Positions 1 through 9,344 of a stretch of DNA of 64,000 bases are shown piece after piece. Origin of the DNA: Halopseudomonas salegens (GTDB lineage: Bacteria; Pseudomonadota; Gammaproteobacteria; Pseudomonadales; Pseudomonadaceae); NCBI RefSeq assembly GCF_900105655.1, contig NZ_LT629787.1, positions 186,001-250,000 on the forward strand. The letters run 5' to 3'. The notes under the pieces were generated by a model. The model had not been told where the DNA came from. It was given only the letters and a program-made list of their open reading frames with translations, and ran no database searches. The first letter of the stretch is position 1. The number at the start of each line of letters is the position of its first letter. Both the position numbers and the translations under genes were made by a program.

Positions 1-2353
1 CGTCCGACTCGGGCATCAGCTCGGGTTCCTGGGTCAGCTGCATGATCAGATCGGTGCCAACATTCGAGGTCAGCAGGATGATGGTATTGCGGAAGTCGAT
101 TTGACGACCTTCTCCATCTTCCATCCTGCCCTTGTCAAACACCTGGAAGAACAGCTCGTGTACATCCGGGTGGGCTTTTTCGATTTCGTCCAGCAATACC
201 ACCGAGTAGGGCTTGCGGCGAACGGCTTCGGTCAAGACGCCGCCTTCACCGTAACCCACGTAGCCCGGTGGAGCGCCTTTGAGGGTGGAAACGCTGTGAG
301 CTTCCTGGAATTCGCTCATGTTGATGGTGATGAGGTTCTGTTCACCACCGTAGAGTGTTTCGGCCAATGCCAGGGCGGTTTCGGTCTTGCCAACACCGGA
401 TGGGCCGGCCAGCATGAAAACGCCAATGGGTTTGTCCGGGTTGTCCAGGCGGGCACGGGCTGTCTGGATACGACGACTGATCATGTCGAGGGCATGCCGC
501 TGGCCAGCCACGCGCTGTTCCAGCGTGTCGCCCAGATTCAGCACCGTGGTTATTTCATTGCGCAACATTTTGCCGACAGGAATACCGGTCCAGTCTGCAA
601 GCACTGCCGCCACTGAACTTTCGTCTACGGCCGGAAGAACCAGAGGTGACTCGCCCTGCCGGGTCGCCAATTGCTGAACAATAGTCTGGTGCTCGTCCAT
701 ATACTGTGCCAGTTCGGCTTCAGTTGCATCCTGCCTGGAATCCGAATCCGAATCCGAATCCGAATCCGAATCCGAATCCGACGCTGTGTCTGCCTGGGGT
801 TGTTTGAGCAGATTGCGCAGCTCTACCAGGCGACGGGCCAAGGCGCGCTCTTCGTCCCAGCGTTCCTGCAATCGAGACGCTTCATCTCGCGCGTCTGCCA
901 GTGCCTGAAGGCAGTGTTGCTCCCGGGTGTCAGCATCAATGCCGAAGCTCTTTTCATGGGCAATGATCGACAGCTCGGCTTCAAGACCGGCAATTCGGCG
1001 TTGGCAGTCATCCAGTGCGGCAGGCAGGGTGTGCTGACTGATGGCCACCCGCGCACAGGTGGTATCCAGCAGACTGATAGCTTTGTCCGGCAGTTGTCTT
1101 GCCGGTATATACCGATGCGAAAGCCGCACTGACGCCTTCAGAGCTTCATCCAGAATATGGACGTCATGGTGTGTCTCCAGAGCGCCGACCAAGCCCCTGA
1201 GCATATCAATCGCATTGTCCTCATCAGGCTCGTCAATCTGAATCACCTGAAAACGCCGGGTAAGAGCGGGATCCTTCTCGATATGCTTCTTGTACTCGCT
1301 CCAGGTGGTCGCACCTATGGTGCGCAGGTTGCCTCGAGCCAGGGCGGGTTTCAGCAGGTTGGCGGCATCGCCCGTTCCAGCGGCGCCGCCTGCGCCGATA
1401 AGCGTATGTATTTCATCAATGAACAGAATGATGGGGACCGGACTGCTCTGAACCTCGTCGATAATCTGGCTGAGGCGCTGCTCAAATTCACCTTTCATGC
1501 TGGCGCCGGCTTGCAGGAGCCCCACATCCAGCATCAGCAGGCGAATCCCTTGCAGCGGAGGCGGTACGTCCCCTTCAGCTATGCGCAGGGCAAAGCCTTC
1601 TACTACGGCGGTCTTGCCCACACCGGCCTCGCCGGTCAGCAACGGATTGTTCTGTCGGCGACGCATGAGAATATCGACCAGCTGTCGAATTTCCGGGCTG
1701 CGGCCGATGACCGGGTCAATCTCGCCATTGTGCGCGCGTTCGGTAAGGTCGACCGCAAAACGTTTGAGGGCGTCCTGTTTGCCCATCGCCGCTGGCGACA
1801 TGGACTGACTGGATTCGCCGGGTGCCAGGCCTGCCAGATGACTCTGGTCTGAAGGTCCTTGAATGTCTTCCGGAGAGCCGTCGGTTATGGAAGAAAATGA
1901 CTGATGAAGCGCCTCGGGGTCGATAGCCGCTAGGTCAGGACTGATACTGGCCAGCACGCGCTGCAGACGATCGGTCTTGAGCATGGCAAACAGCAGCGAC
2001 CCGCTACGGATACTGGAAAGCCCGAACAGCAGGGTGCTGTAGACCCAGGCGCGCTCAATACTGAATTCGATGTCATCCGAGAAGTCAGTAATCTGGTTGG
2101 CGCCTGAGGGTAACCGGTCAATGGCCGTATTGAGGCTGGCAGCCAGTTTTCCGGCATCAAGGCCAAAGTGCCGCGCGATGCGGTGGAGGTCATTATCGTC
2201 AGCCAGCAACAGTTGATGCAGCCAGTGCGACACTTCTATGTAGGCATTGCCGCGAAGCTTGCAGAAAACGGTGGCCCCTTCAACGGCCTTGTAGAGCAGC
2301 GGGTTGAGCTTTCCGAAAAGGTCGATTCGACTGATTGCGCTCATTGGCTTCAT
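1..2353 (-). CDS. clpV: T6SS sheath-disassembly ATPase ClpV (TssH), 3' end outside window
   Basis: AAA+ unfoldase that takes apart the contracted TssB-TssC sheath so that it can be reused; cytoplasmic. About 784 residues are visible; the C-terminal part lies beyond the left edge. Visible in order: an N-terminal Clp-N region, a first ATPase module with Walker [10 protein letters not shown] near residue 238 and Walker B FIDEIHT, a middle helical region, and a second ATPase module with Walker [10 protein letters not shown] near residue 646. The ATG at 2353 is preceded by AAGGA and overlaps the stop of the upstream gene in an ATGA arrangement, so the two are probably translated together; an in-frame ATG at 2344 is the alternative. 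Oddity: a Ser-Asp repeat tract around residues 525-539 in the middle region. In P. aeruginosa H1 the gene follows tssG; here it is divergent from the main operon. Confidence 0.95.
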   Translation of the reverse strand, partial: MKPMSAISRIDLFGKLNPLLYKAVEGATVFCKLRGNAYIEVSHWLHQLLLADDNDLHRIARHFGLDAGKLAASLNTAIDRLPSGANQITDFSDDIEFSIERAWVYSTLLFGLSSIRSGSLLFAMLKTDRLQRVLASISPDLAAIDPEALHQSFSSITDGSPEDIQGPSDQSHLAGLAPGESSQSMSPAAMGKQDALKRFAVDLTERAHNGEIDPVIGRSPEIRQLVDILMRRRQNNPLLTGEAGVGKTAVVEGFALRIAEGDVPPPLQGIRLLMLDVGLLQAGASMKGEFEQRLSQIIDEVQSSPVPIILFIDEIHTLIGAGGAAGTGDAANLLKPALARGNLRTIGATTWSEYKKHIEKDPALTRRFQVIQIDEPDEDNAIDMLRGLVGALETHHDVHILDEALKASVRLSHRYIPARQLPDKAISLLDTTCARVAISQHTLPAALDDCQRRIAGLEAELSIIAHEKSFGIDADTREQHCLQALADARDEASRLQERWDEERALARRLVELRNLLKQPQADTASDSDSDSDSDSDSDSRQDATEAELAQYMDEHQTIVQQLATRQGESPLVLPAVDESSVAAVLADWTGIPVGKMLRNEITTVLNLGDTLEQRVAGQRHALDMISRRIQTARARLDNPDKPIGVFMLAGPSGVGKTETALALAETLYGGEQNLITINMSEFQEAHSVSTLKGAPPGYVGYGEGGVLTEAVRRKPYSVVLLDEIEKAHPDVHELFFQVFDKGRMEDGEGRQIDFRNTIILLTSNVGTDLIMQLTQEPELMPESD
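738..779. repeat. Seven perfect tandem copies of GAATCC inside clpV
   Basis: Positions 738-779 read as seven uninterrupted GAATCC units on the plus strand. On the coding (minus) strand they give an alternating Ser-Asp tract. The unit length is a multiple of three, so gain or loss of units by slippage would change the length of the tract without breaking the frame. Confidence 0.95.
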
Positions 2354-3183
2354 TGTCCTTGCTGGCTGGTTGCTGAAGCCAGTGAGGCGGGATACGGGGT
2401 CGGGCGCGCGGTGAATGGGCGCGAATGCTCATCACGTTCGTCGGTTACCGGTGTCTCGGTGGTCGGGTCGAGTGCCCACGATGAACCGCGGCGTGCCAGG
2501 GTGTAAGCCACTGGCTTGCCCTCTTCCATGACTTTCTGCGGGCCTCTGGACTCAAGTGAATACAGGGTGACCTCATAGGCTGTCGGGTGGTGGCCTGCGC
2601 GCCACTGGCTCGGAACCAGCCGGGCGTAATTCAGCGTATTCGAGCCTGGCAAACGTCCCAGCACCCGGATTCCGAGATTGGCTTCGGCTACCAGAGGGTA
2701 GTGAACCGGTCGGTTGCGGCGTGAAACATCAAGAACATGCAAAAACGAAAAGCGCGTCCAGTCGCCAATGCTGAACAGGTCATTGCCGGGGGCCGACAGC
2801 ACCAGATAGTTCTTGCGTGGAATATTGATCTGGGAAAGGTGCGCTTGCGTTGTATCCAGATGAGGGAAGCCGCCCCATGGACTGTCAGTTACCTCAAAGC
2901 GGCGACGCAGAAACTCGATTTGCGGGCCTGAAGAGCCTTGGCTGATGTAGTTGATGCCGTTATTCACATCGGGTTTGTGGATCAGGGTGTCCTTATTGGT
3001 ATGCAGGCTGAAGCTTGAGCTCAACAGACTGGTTGCAGGCGCCTCACCACGCCATATCTGTTCGACGGCAAGCACAAGCCCGGGATCCACCTCGCTTGCA
3101 GAAGACGAAAAGGGTATCAGGGCAACGACCGCAAGCGCACAGAAGGACGCGAGGGTCTTGGTAAATCGATTTTTGAGTTGCAT
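2350..3183 (-). CDS. Exported protein of unknown function upstream of clpV
   Basis: Not recognised as a named family. The chosen ATG at 3183 gives 277 residues with a clear signal peptide: a basic start (MQLKNRFTK), a hydrophobic core and a likely cut near SSA-SE at residue 25-26. An upstream in-frame start at 3261 would bury this signal behind 26 residues and is less likely. The mature part is polar, with no further membrane segment and no Cys at the cut site, so it is a periplasmic or secreted protein rather than a lipoprotein. It shares a 4-base ATGA overlap with clpV, so the two form one operon, which suggests but does not show a role in T6SS assembly or regulation. The C-terminus is rich in Pro, Thr and Ser. 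Confidence 0.7.
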   Translation of the reverse strand: MQLKNRFTKTLASFCALAVVALIPFSSSASEVDPGLVLAVEQIWRGEAPATSLLSSSFSLHTNKDTLIHKPDVNNGINYISQGSSGPQIEFLRRRFEVTDSPWGGFPHLDTTQAHLSQINIPRKNYLVLSAPGNDLFSIGDWTRFSFLHVLDVSRRNRPVHYPLVAEANLGIRVLGRLPGSNTLNYARLVPSQWRAGHHPTAYEVTLYSLESRGPQKVMEEGKPVAYTLARRGSSWALDPTTETPVTDERDEHSRPFTARPTPYPASLASATSQQGQ

Positions 3184-3400
3184 GGCGATCCCGTAGAGCA
3201 ATGATGACTGATGGCAAGAGCCCGTAACCGATCCGAGACGGACTGAAGACGTAAATATCAATTGAGGCGAAGGAATGGACTGCAGGAAGGGTGGTCAACG
3301 CATCCATGCTTGCGACTCGAGGCGTAGGATATACAGGAGCGCAGATCGGTTCAATTCAATAAAGCTTCTCATTTTGTGAACCGCGTCACATTTTCGACGA

Positions 3401-3429
3401 TTTAAACGGCAGGCGATACAGGCTATAGT
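3401..3429 (+). promoter_or_regulatory. Candidate sigma-70 promoter of the main T6SS operon
   Basis: In the 321-base divergent gap 3184-3504, TTTAAA (3401-3406) and TATAGT (3424-3429) are separated by 17 bases, each matching its consensus hexamer at four or five positions. The site lies about 75 bases before the tagH ATG. No GG-N10-GC sigma-54 pattern was found close to the gene. The rest of the gap shows no open reading frame that I can support; the promoter for the clpV side was not identified. Confidence 0.4.
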
Positions 3430-3504
3430 GGCGTCCGCTATGAAACTGTCAAATTTTTGCTATCGATGAACGTGTCGATGCGAGAAGCCAGGGAAGGACA
3501 AACA

Positions 3505-5202
3505 ATGGGATTCAGCATGTCAGCTGTCGGCTTGGAAGTGGCCGTGATCGCATACGGTGGTGAACCGGTTCCGGAGCCAATTGTGTGTCAGTTGGAGGGC
3601 CGTGCCGGCCTTACTATCGGGCGTAATCCAGGCAATGACATGGTGCTTGATGACCCCGCCCGTCAAGTCTCGCGATTTCAGGCAAAAATCTCCAGAGCTG
3701 CCAAAAACGCTGAACTGTCCAATGTGAGCAGTCAAAGCAGCGTACTGATCAATGGAACAGAGGTGAGACCTGGGGCGAGCGCACACGTCAGTGCGGGCGA
3801 CAAGATAGTCATGGGCAAGTATTTGCTGGAGGTGAGGACAACCCAGTCCAGCATTGCACCGGACACAGATACGGACACAGACGCAGACACGGATGAACAA
3901 CAGCAAGCTGCTGCTGCAAACGCGTGGGGAATTGCTGAACCACCGAAGCCCACAGATAGCGGAATGGTCCAGATTCCGGATGACTATGATGTCTTTGCCT
4001 TGCCGGACAGCGAGCCGGTTGAGTCAACAGAGACACAGGTCCAGTCGCTTGGCGACTTTGCTGACATCGAAGCCAGGGCACTGCTACAAGGTCTTGATCC
4101 CCTGGAGCCTGATCGCGCGGATCAGTTGATGGAAGAGCAGAAACCAGATAAGGGCGCAGTGCTTGAACTGGTGGATGAAAAACTGGACCCCATGAAGCTG
4201 TTTGGCGAAGGTGGCAGCGAGACAGCGGTGGAAACCCTGGCACTGGACCATGGGCCGGAAATACAGGGAATCATCAACCTGAATCAGCCGCCGCGTCGGG
4301 ACGCTGAAGCAAAACAGGCAACTGACGAGCCCGCTACTCCGCCCGACAGCACCCCGATTGAAGAGGTTGCGGAGCAGCAGCCCGCGGCCGATGACAGCCT
4401 CATGTCGCTGCTTGAGAGTCGCTCAGACTCACCAGACGAAGCACCGCAGCCCGAGCCCGCTGTCGAAGAACTTCAAGAACTTCAAGAACTTCAAGAACTT
4501 CAAGAACTTCAAGAACCTCAAGAGCCTCGGGAACCGCAGCAACCGCAGCAACCGCAGGAATCACCGCGTACACGTAAACAGCAAACAGCGGTAACAGCAC
4601 ATCATTCCGCCGATGCAATGAAAGTAGCGCTGGCTCAAGGCTGTGGGATATCAGAAGAATCTCTACCTGAGTTGACGTCGGATATCATGCACGACCTCGG
4701 AATGCTGTTGCGGGCATTCAGTGATGGAACGGTAAGGTTGATGCACTCACGGTCGATCACCAAGCATGAAATGCGCGCGAATGTCACCATTATCGCGAGC
4801 GCAGGAAATAATCCACTGAAGTTTGCCCCCGATGGCGCTTCAGCACTACAGCAGTTGTTGGGTAAACGCTTCAGTGGGTTTATGCCGCCGATTGAAGCGA
4901 TTGAAGATGCTTATGACGACCTCTCTGCGCATCAGCTGGGACTGCTGGCGGGTGCACGTACTGCAGCAAGCGATCTGGTGGAAAAACTCAGCCCGGAAAA
5001 AACGGTAGAGAATACCGAAGAAATCGGGGCGTTGGAGCGACTGCTGCCCGTATTCAAAGAAGCAAAGATGTGGCGCAGGCACAAACTCCGCTACAAGAAG
5101 ATAGCGGATGACAAGGAAAGTTTCGCAGCATTGATCGAGAAGGCATTCGTACTTTCCTACGAAGATGAAATAGAACGCATTTATTCAGGGCGTGAACAAT
5201 GA
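3505..5202 (+). CDS. tagH: T6SS-associated FHA-domain protein TagH (Fha1-like)
   Basis: Scaffold that recognises a phosphothreonine and triggers assembly of the secretion apparatus downstream of PpkA; cytoplasmic. 565 residues. The FHA domain is at about residues 25-105, with the motifs TIGRNPGND and the SQSSVLINGTEV turn. A long acidic, Pro- and Gln-rich linker follows (Asp-Thr tract near residue 120, Glu-Leu-Gln repeats from residue 322). The C-terminal 200 residues form the conserved domain of the T6SS FHA family. The start at 3505 is chosen because GGAAGGA sits 6-7 bases upstream; the longer TTG start at 3457 has no such site. First gene of the main operon; its stop overlaps the pppA start (ATGA). 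Confidence 0.93.
   Translation: MGFSMSAVGLEVAVIAYGGEPVPEPIVCQLEGRAGLTIGRNPGNDMVLDDPARQVSRFQAKISRAAKNAELSNVSSQSSVLINGTEVRPGASAHVSAGDKIVMGKYLLEVRTTQSSIAPDTDTDTDADTDEQQQAAAANAWGIAEPPKPTDSGMVQIPDDYDVFALPDSEPVESTETQVQSLGDFADIEARALLQGLDPLEPDRADQLMEEQKPDKGAVLELVDEKLDPMKLFGEGGSETAVETLALDHGPEIQGIINLNQPPRRDAEAKQATDEPATPPDSTPIEEVAEQQPAADDSLMSLLESRSDSPDEAPQPEPAVEELQELQELQELQELQEPQEPREPQQPQQPQESPRTRKQQTAVTAHHSADAMKVALAQGCGISEESLPELTSDIMHDLGMLLRAFSDGTVRLMHSRSITKHEMRANVTIIASAGNNPLKFAPDGASALQQLLGKRFSGFMPPIEAIEDAYDDLSAHQLGLLAGARTAASDLVEKLSPEKTVENTEEIGALERLLPVFKEAKMWRRHKLRYKKIADDKESFAALIEKAFVLSYEDEIERIYSGREQ
4468..4521. repeat. Five perfect plus one degenerate 9-base repeat inside tagH
   Basis: GAACTTCAA occurs five times without change at 4468-4512, followed by GAACCTCAA at 4513-4521. 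In frame this encodes repeating Glu-Leu-Gln in the linker of the FHA protein, then decays into Glu-Pro-Gln and Gln-Pro units. Unit number can change without shifting the frame. Confidence 0.95.
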
Positions 5203-6023
5203 ACACCTTTGTAGTGAGCAACGGCATGCAAATTGAGTATGCCAGTTTGTCGCGTCAAGGGGGTCGTGAGAATAATGAGGATGCATGTGGTTACTGCGTA
5301 ACCAATGACAGTGCCTGTTTTATAGTGTCTGACGGTGCCGGTGGTCACGGTGGCGGTGAAGTGGCCTCCGAGACAGCGGTAAGAACTGCCCTGAGTGCTT
5401 TCAGCTCCCATCCGGAATTCAGTACGGATAACGTAAAAAATCTGATGAAACAGGTTAACTCGGCAGTTCGGTATGGGCAGGGTCTGAGTGAGCGCCTGAG
5501 CAAAATGAGTGCAACCATTGTCGGGCTGTTTCTTGACCCCGAAGGGGGAAAGGCGCTGTGGGCTCATATAGGAGACACACGGCTTTACCTGTTCAGGCGC
5601 GGTGAGTTTATACAGCTGACGAAAGATCACAGCGTCGTGCAGCGTTACATAGACGCAGGCCTGGTAGACGGGGATGGCAGCAGAAATCACAAAGACAGAA
5701 ATATGTTGTTCGCCGCTTTGGGGATGCCAGAGGAAATCGATGTTGAAGTGAGCGAATCAGTATTTGATACGTGTGAAGGAGACGTATTTTTCTTGTGCAC
5801 CGACGGGTTTTGGGAGTTGGTGAACGAAGAAGAGATGCAGGAGCAGTTAATGCATTCGACCGCTGCACAGGAATGGCTGCTCAGGATGGAAAACCTCCTT
5901 GAGCAAAGAGCCAAAAAGGGGCACGACAACTACAGCGGATTGGCAATCTGGCTGGGAACACCCCATGAGATGACGGTTCCCTGGGTAAAACATGACCTCA
6001 GTGATGAAAACAATGCGCTCTGA
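5199..6023 (+). CDS. pppA: T6SS PP2C-type protein phosphatase PppA
   Basis: Dephosphorylates the FHA protein and so opposes PpkA, resetting the T6SS threonine-phosphorylation switch. 274 residues, the usual length for single-domain PP2C enzymes. Metal-binding motifs are visible: SDGAGGHGGG near residue 46, HIGDTRLY near residue 123, CTDGFWE near residue 200 and DNYSGLAIW near residue 245. The ATG at 5199 overlaps the tagH stop by four bases, which indicates translational coupling of the FHA substrate with its phosphatase. Confidence 0.93.
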   Translation: MNTFVVSNGMQIEYASLSRQGGRENNEDACGYCVTNDSACFIVSDGAGGHGGGEVASETAVRTALSAFSSHPEFSTDNVKNLMKQVNSAVRYGQGLSERLSKMSATIVGLFLDPEGGKALWAHIGDTRLYLFRRGEFIQLTKDHSVVQRYIDAGLVDGDGSRNHKDRNMLFAALGMPEEIDVEVSESVFDTCEGDVFFLCTDGFWELVNEEEMQEQLMHSTAAQEWLLRMENLLEQRAKKGHDNYSGLAIWLGTPHEMTVPWVKHDLSDENNAL

Positions 6024-6046
6024 CCGGCAAAACGCCAGGATCTATT

Positions 6047-6610
6047 GTGGCCAAAGGTGTGGTGAATAACATGAATGTTTCGCAAGGCGTGACAGTTAAA
6101 GTTATCGCAGGATTTGTAGTGCTTCTGTTATTGGCCGGCTGCGCGAAGAGCGTCAGTCCGGATCATGAAACGCTTGTCACATTGCAGATAAATTCCAGCA
6201 CGCTCATAAATCCGGATTTGAATGAACGGGCGTCACCCGTAGAGGTGCATGTCTATTTCCTGAGAGATGACAATGCTTTCCTGGAACAGGACTATTTCGA
6301 CCTGGTGGCCTCGCCCGAGCAAGCCTTGAGGCAAGACCTGCTGATGAATGAAAGTGTCATCGTGGTGCCTGGCCAGGCCGTACAGAAGAGAATGTATGTT
6401 GATGACGGATATGCCTATGTCGGTGTTGTTGCTTCGTTCAGAGATCTTGAAGGAAGTGTGTGGCGAGATATCAAGCAACGACCCGCCAAATCGGATGGCG
6501 GGTTGGGATCAGTCATCATGCCGACGGGCTGGCTGATGCGCAACAAGGGATGGAGTCTGTATGTGTCGTTGCATGAAAACGAAGTCAGAATTTCAGAGAA
6601 CATAAAATAG
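6047..6610 (+). CDS. tssJ: T6SS outer-membrane lipoprotein TssJ
   Basis: Outer-membrane lipoprotein that anchors the TssL-TssM trans-envelope complex by binding the periplasmic end of TssM. The lipobox LLAGC places the lipidated Cys at residue 32. The mature domain is about 155 residues, typical of the family, and contains the EVHVYFLRD strand common in TssJ. The GTG at 6047 is preceded by AGGA with six bases between; the ATG at 6071 is an alternative with a poorer site and would still leave a complete lipoprotein signal. It sits between pppA and tssK, as expected. Confidence 0.88.
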   Translation: MAKGVVNNMNVSQGVTVKVIAGFVVLLLLAGCAKSVSPDHETLVTLQINSSTLINPDLNERASPVEVHVYFLRDDNAFLEQDYFDLVASPEQALRQDLLMNESVIVVPGQAVQKRMYVDDGYAYVGVVASFRDLEGSVWRDIKQRPAKSDGGLGSVIMPTGWLMRNKGWSLYVSLHENEVRISENIK

Positions 6611-6643
6611 TCAGATGCTTGCAGTAAAGACAGGGATGACGTT

Positions 6644-7978
6644 ATGGGATTTAACAACAAGGTCGTATGGTCAGAAGGGATGTTCTTGCGCCCTCAGCAC
6701 TTTCAACAGCAAGAACGATATATCGAGTACTGTCTACACGAGCGCAATCTGGCGAGTGAACCCTATTACTGGGGGTTCAAGAATCTGGAGTTGGATACCG
6801 CTGCGCTGGCGATAGGGAAAATACGTCTTTTGCAGGCTGAAGGGATACTTCCAGACGGGACGCCCTTCAGTTTCCCCGATATGTGTGATGGGCCAGAACC
6901 CAAAGGCTTTGTAGAAGGTGCCGTAGGGGAAATCATCTATCTGGCACTCCCCTTGAAAAGGCCTGGCGTAGAAGAAACCATTTTTGAAGAAAAGTCTGGT
7001 TCCTTGGCCCGATATATTGTCTCTGACGACGATGTCAATGACTGCAACTCTATTGGCGGTGATCCTGCTGAACTGCAGACAGGGATACCCCGCTTCAGAT
7101 TGCTCATGGGGAAAGAGTTAACCGATGCATGGACGGCATTGGCTGTGGCAAAGGTCATAGAATGCAAAAACAATCGTCAACTGGTACTGGAAAAAGACTT
7201 TGTACCGCCGCTGTTGAGAAGTGGCTGCAATCATGTTTTTCATGCCTGGATTGTTGAGTCCCTGGGGCTTGTGTATCAACGGGCGGATGTATTGGCCGAA
7301 CGTCTGAACCAGCCCGGCCGTGGTGGGGTGTCGCAGGTTTCTGAATTCCTGATGCTGCAAATGTTGAACCGGTACCAGCCAGTGCTGTGGCACGCGGCCG
7401 AGTGCAGCAAGCAGCACCCCGAATCGCTTTACAAGCTGATGATACAGATTGTCGGTGAATTGGCAGCTTTCTCGAAAAGCCCCCGGCGGCCTGCAGAAAT
7501 GCCGAAATACAATCACGATAACTTGCGAGACTGTTTTGAACCGCTGATGTTGGTGATGCGGGAAAGTTTGTCGCAAGTGCTTGAGCAAACGGCGATTCAG
7601 ATTGATCTGCAGGAAAAGAACTATGGCATCTATGTGGGCCACGTGGGTGACAAGACGTTGCTTAAAAGCGCTAACTTCATCATCGCTGCACATGCAAGTA
7701 TTACCGGTGAGATGTTGCGCACTCAGTTCCTGAGCCAAGTCAAGATCGGGCCTACCAGTAAAATAAGAGACCTGGTCAACTTGCATTTGCCCGGCGTCAA
7801 GATAAAACCCCTGCCCATTGCGCCAAGAGAAATCCCTTACCACTCTGGCTACAACTACTTCGAGATGGAGTGTAATGGCGAGCTGTGGGGTGATATCCAG
7901 AACTCGGGTGCCTTTGCGCTGCATGTGGCTGGAGAGTTCCCCAATCTCGAACTTGAATGCTGGGCGATTCGCAAATGA
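6644..7978 (+). CDS. tssK: T6SS baseplate protein TssK
   Basis: Trimeric cytoplasmic protein that links the TssEFG baseplate wedges to the TssL-TssM membrane complex. 444 residues, the usual family length. The N-terminal signature VVWSEGMFLRPQHFQQQER is diagnostic. The ATG at 6644 has AGGGA about eight bases upstream. It lies between tssJ and tssL as in H1-type clusters, with a 33-base gap to tssJ and 67 bases to tssL. Confidence 0.96.
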   Translation: MGFNNKVVWSEGMFLRPQHFQQQERYIEYCLHERNLASEPYYWGFKNLELDTAALAIGKIRLLQAEGILPDGTPFSFPDMCDGPEPKGFVEGAVGEIIYLALPLKRPGVEETIFEEKSGSLARYIVSDDDVNDCNSIGGDPAELQTGIPRFRLLMGKELTDAWTALAVAKVIECKNNRQLVLEKDFVPPLLRSGCNHVFHAWIVESLGLVYQRADVLAERLNQPGRGGVSQVSEFLMLQMLNRYQPVLWHAAECSKQHPESLYKLMIQIVGELAAFSKSPRRPAEMPKYNHDNLRDCFEPLMLVMRESLSQVLEQTAIQIDLQEKNYGIYVGHVGDKTLLKSANFIIAAHASITGEMLRTQFLSQVKIGPTSKIRDLVNLHLPGVKIKPLPIAPREIPYHSGYNYFEMECNGELWGDIQNSGAFALHVAGEFPNLELECWAIRK

Positions 7979-8045
7979 AAAGAGTGAGCCTTTTTTACTG
8001 CAAGCACGCGTACGTTCGGGCTTTCAAGAGTGGCTGTGAACACCT

Positions 8046-9344
8046 ATGACACAACATCACAATACCGGCAGAAATAGTACTGACAGGGTTTTCGCGGTCC
8101 CCAATCCTGGTGGTTCGGAACCAAGGCAAGCTGACACGCCGGCTGCGTTTCAATTTGCCGATGAATTCCAGATTCATTCAGGTAGCAATCGCCTGATAGC
8201 TGCGGCTAATCCATTGCTGAATCTGATTTACCAGATACGCACACTGGTACATAACTCAGAGCCGGAAAAGCTGCGTGACTATCTGGTCAAAGAGATTAAA
8301 AGCTTTGAATCGAGGGCCAAGTCACAAGGGATCGCCCGCGATGATGTCATGGCGGCGAGGTATTGCCTGTGCACCGTACTGGATGAGACGGCAGCACAGA
8401 CCCCTTGGGGCGGTTCAGGCACATGGTCCAAGCATAGTTTGTTGGTAACTTTCCATAATGAAACCTGGGGCGGTGAGAAGTTTTTCCAGTTGCTTGCAAA
8501 GCTGTCGCAATCACCGTCACAGCATGTGGATTTGCTGGAGATGATGTATTACTGCATCTGCCTGGGATTCGAAGGACGCTACAAGGTAGTCAATAACGGG
8601 CGAACGCAACTGGAGAGCTTGCGAGCAAGGCTGGCGGAGATCATCAAGACGCATCGCGACGAATACGCCAAGGCGCTTTCCCTGAACTGGCGCGGCGTAG
8701 AAGCAGCTGCTTCAAAAGTGTGGAATGTTATTCCCGTCTGGGTGTCCTTGCTCGTCGCCCTGCTGATTGGCTTTATGGTGTTTGTACTGTTCACTTTCAA
8801 ACTGGCTGACAAATCAGACTTTACATTCTCTGCTATCAGCAGGCTGGAAGTGCCTGAGTTGCCAAAGGTCGCACCCTCGCCACCGGTACAGGCAAGATTC
8901 ACCAGGTTCCTTCTGGAGGAAATCAATGCCGGCCTGGTGTCCGTTGATGAAACGCCGGAATACAGCAGGGTCATCATCCTGGGTGATGGTCTGTATGACT
9001 CGGGTAGCGCAACGGTTCGCAATCGTTACCTTCCCGTGCTGGATAAAATTGGCGCTGCCTTGCAAGCCGCCAAGGGGGATGTCGTCATTGCAGGGCATAG
9101 CGACAACATACCCATCCGAACCATCCGCTTTCCATCCAATTGGCATCTGTCTCTGGAGCGCGCCAATTCAGTGGCTGCCATCCTGTCAAGATCCGTTACC
9201 GATGTTGCAAGAATTTCAACAGTAGGTCGTGCTGAATTAGAACCTGTTGTCTCCAATGACACGGCGGAGGGTCGAGCCATGAATCGACGTGTCGAAATTA
9301 CCATTTTTGCAACGCCTGCAGAACTTACTTTTGAGATTAAATGA
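8046..9344 (+). CDS. tssL: T6SS inner-membrane protein TssL with OmpA-like peptidoglycan-binding domain
   Basis: Inner-membrane partner of TssM. 432 residues: a cytoplasmic DotU-type domain (about 50-215), a single membrane helix at about 231-251 (WVSLLVALLIGFMVFVLF), and a periplasmic OmpA/MotB-like domain in the last 120 residues with the motif GHSDNIPI and a Leu-Ser-x-x-Arg-Ala segment (LSLERANSV). This extended TssL, which carries its own cell-wall anchor, is known from H1-type systems. No strong ribosome site is visible before the ATG at 8046. The stop overlaps the tssM start by four bases. Confidence 0.95.
   Translation: MTQHHNTGRNSTDRVFAVPNPGGSEPRQADTPAAFQFADEFQIHSGSNRLIAAANPLLNLIYQIRTLVHNSEPEKLRDYLVKEIKSFESRAKSQGIARDDVMAARYCLCTVLDETAAQTPWGGSGTWSKHSLLVTFHNETWGGEKFFQLLAKLSQSPSQHVDLLEMMYYCICLGFEGRYKVVNNGRTQLESLRARLAEIIKTHRDEYAKALSLNWRGVEAAASKVWNVIPVWVSLLVALLIGFMVFVLFTFKLADKSDFTFSAISRLEVPELPKVAPSPPVQARFTRFLLEEINAGLVSVDETPEYSRVIILGDGLYDSGSATVRNRYLPVLDKIGAALQAAKGDVVIAGHSDNIPIRTIRFPSNWHLSLERANSVAAILSRSVTDVARISTVGRAELEPVVSNDTAEGRAMNRRVEITIFATPAELTFEIK

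Noticed and set aside
3430..3504. Sigma-54 promoter before tagH
   Set aside because: No GG-N10-GC arrangement with flanking consensus was found.
738..4521. Short tandem repeats as possible CRISPR
   Set aside because: Units of 6 and 9 bases without spacers inside coding genes; no cas genes.
7118..7924. Minus-strand frame of 268 codons opposite tssK
   Set aside because: Shadow of tssK; no motif or start signal.
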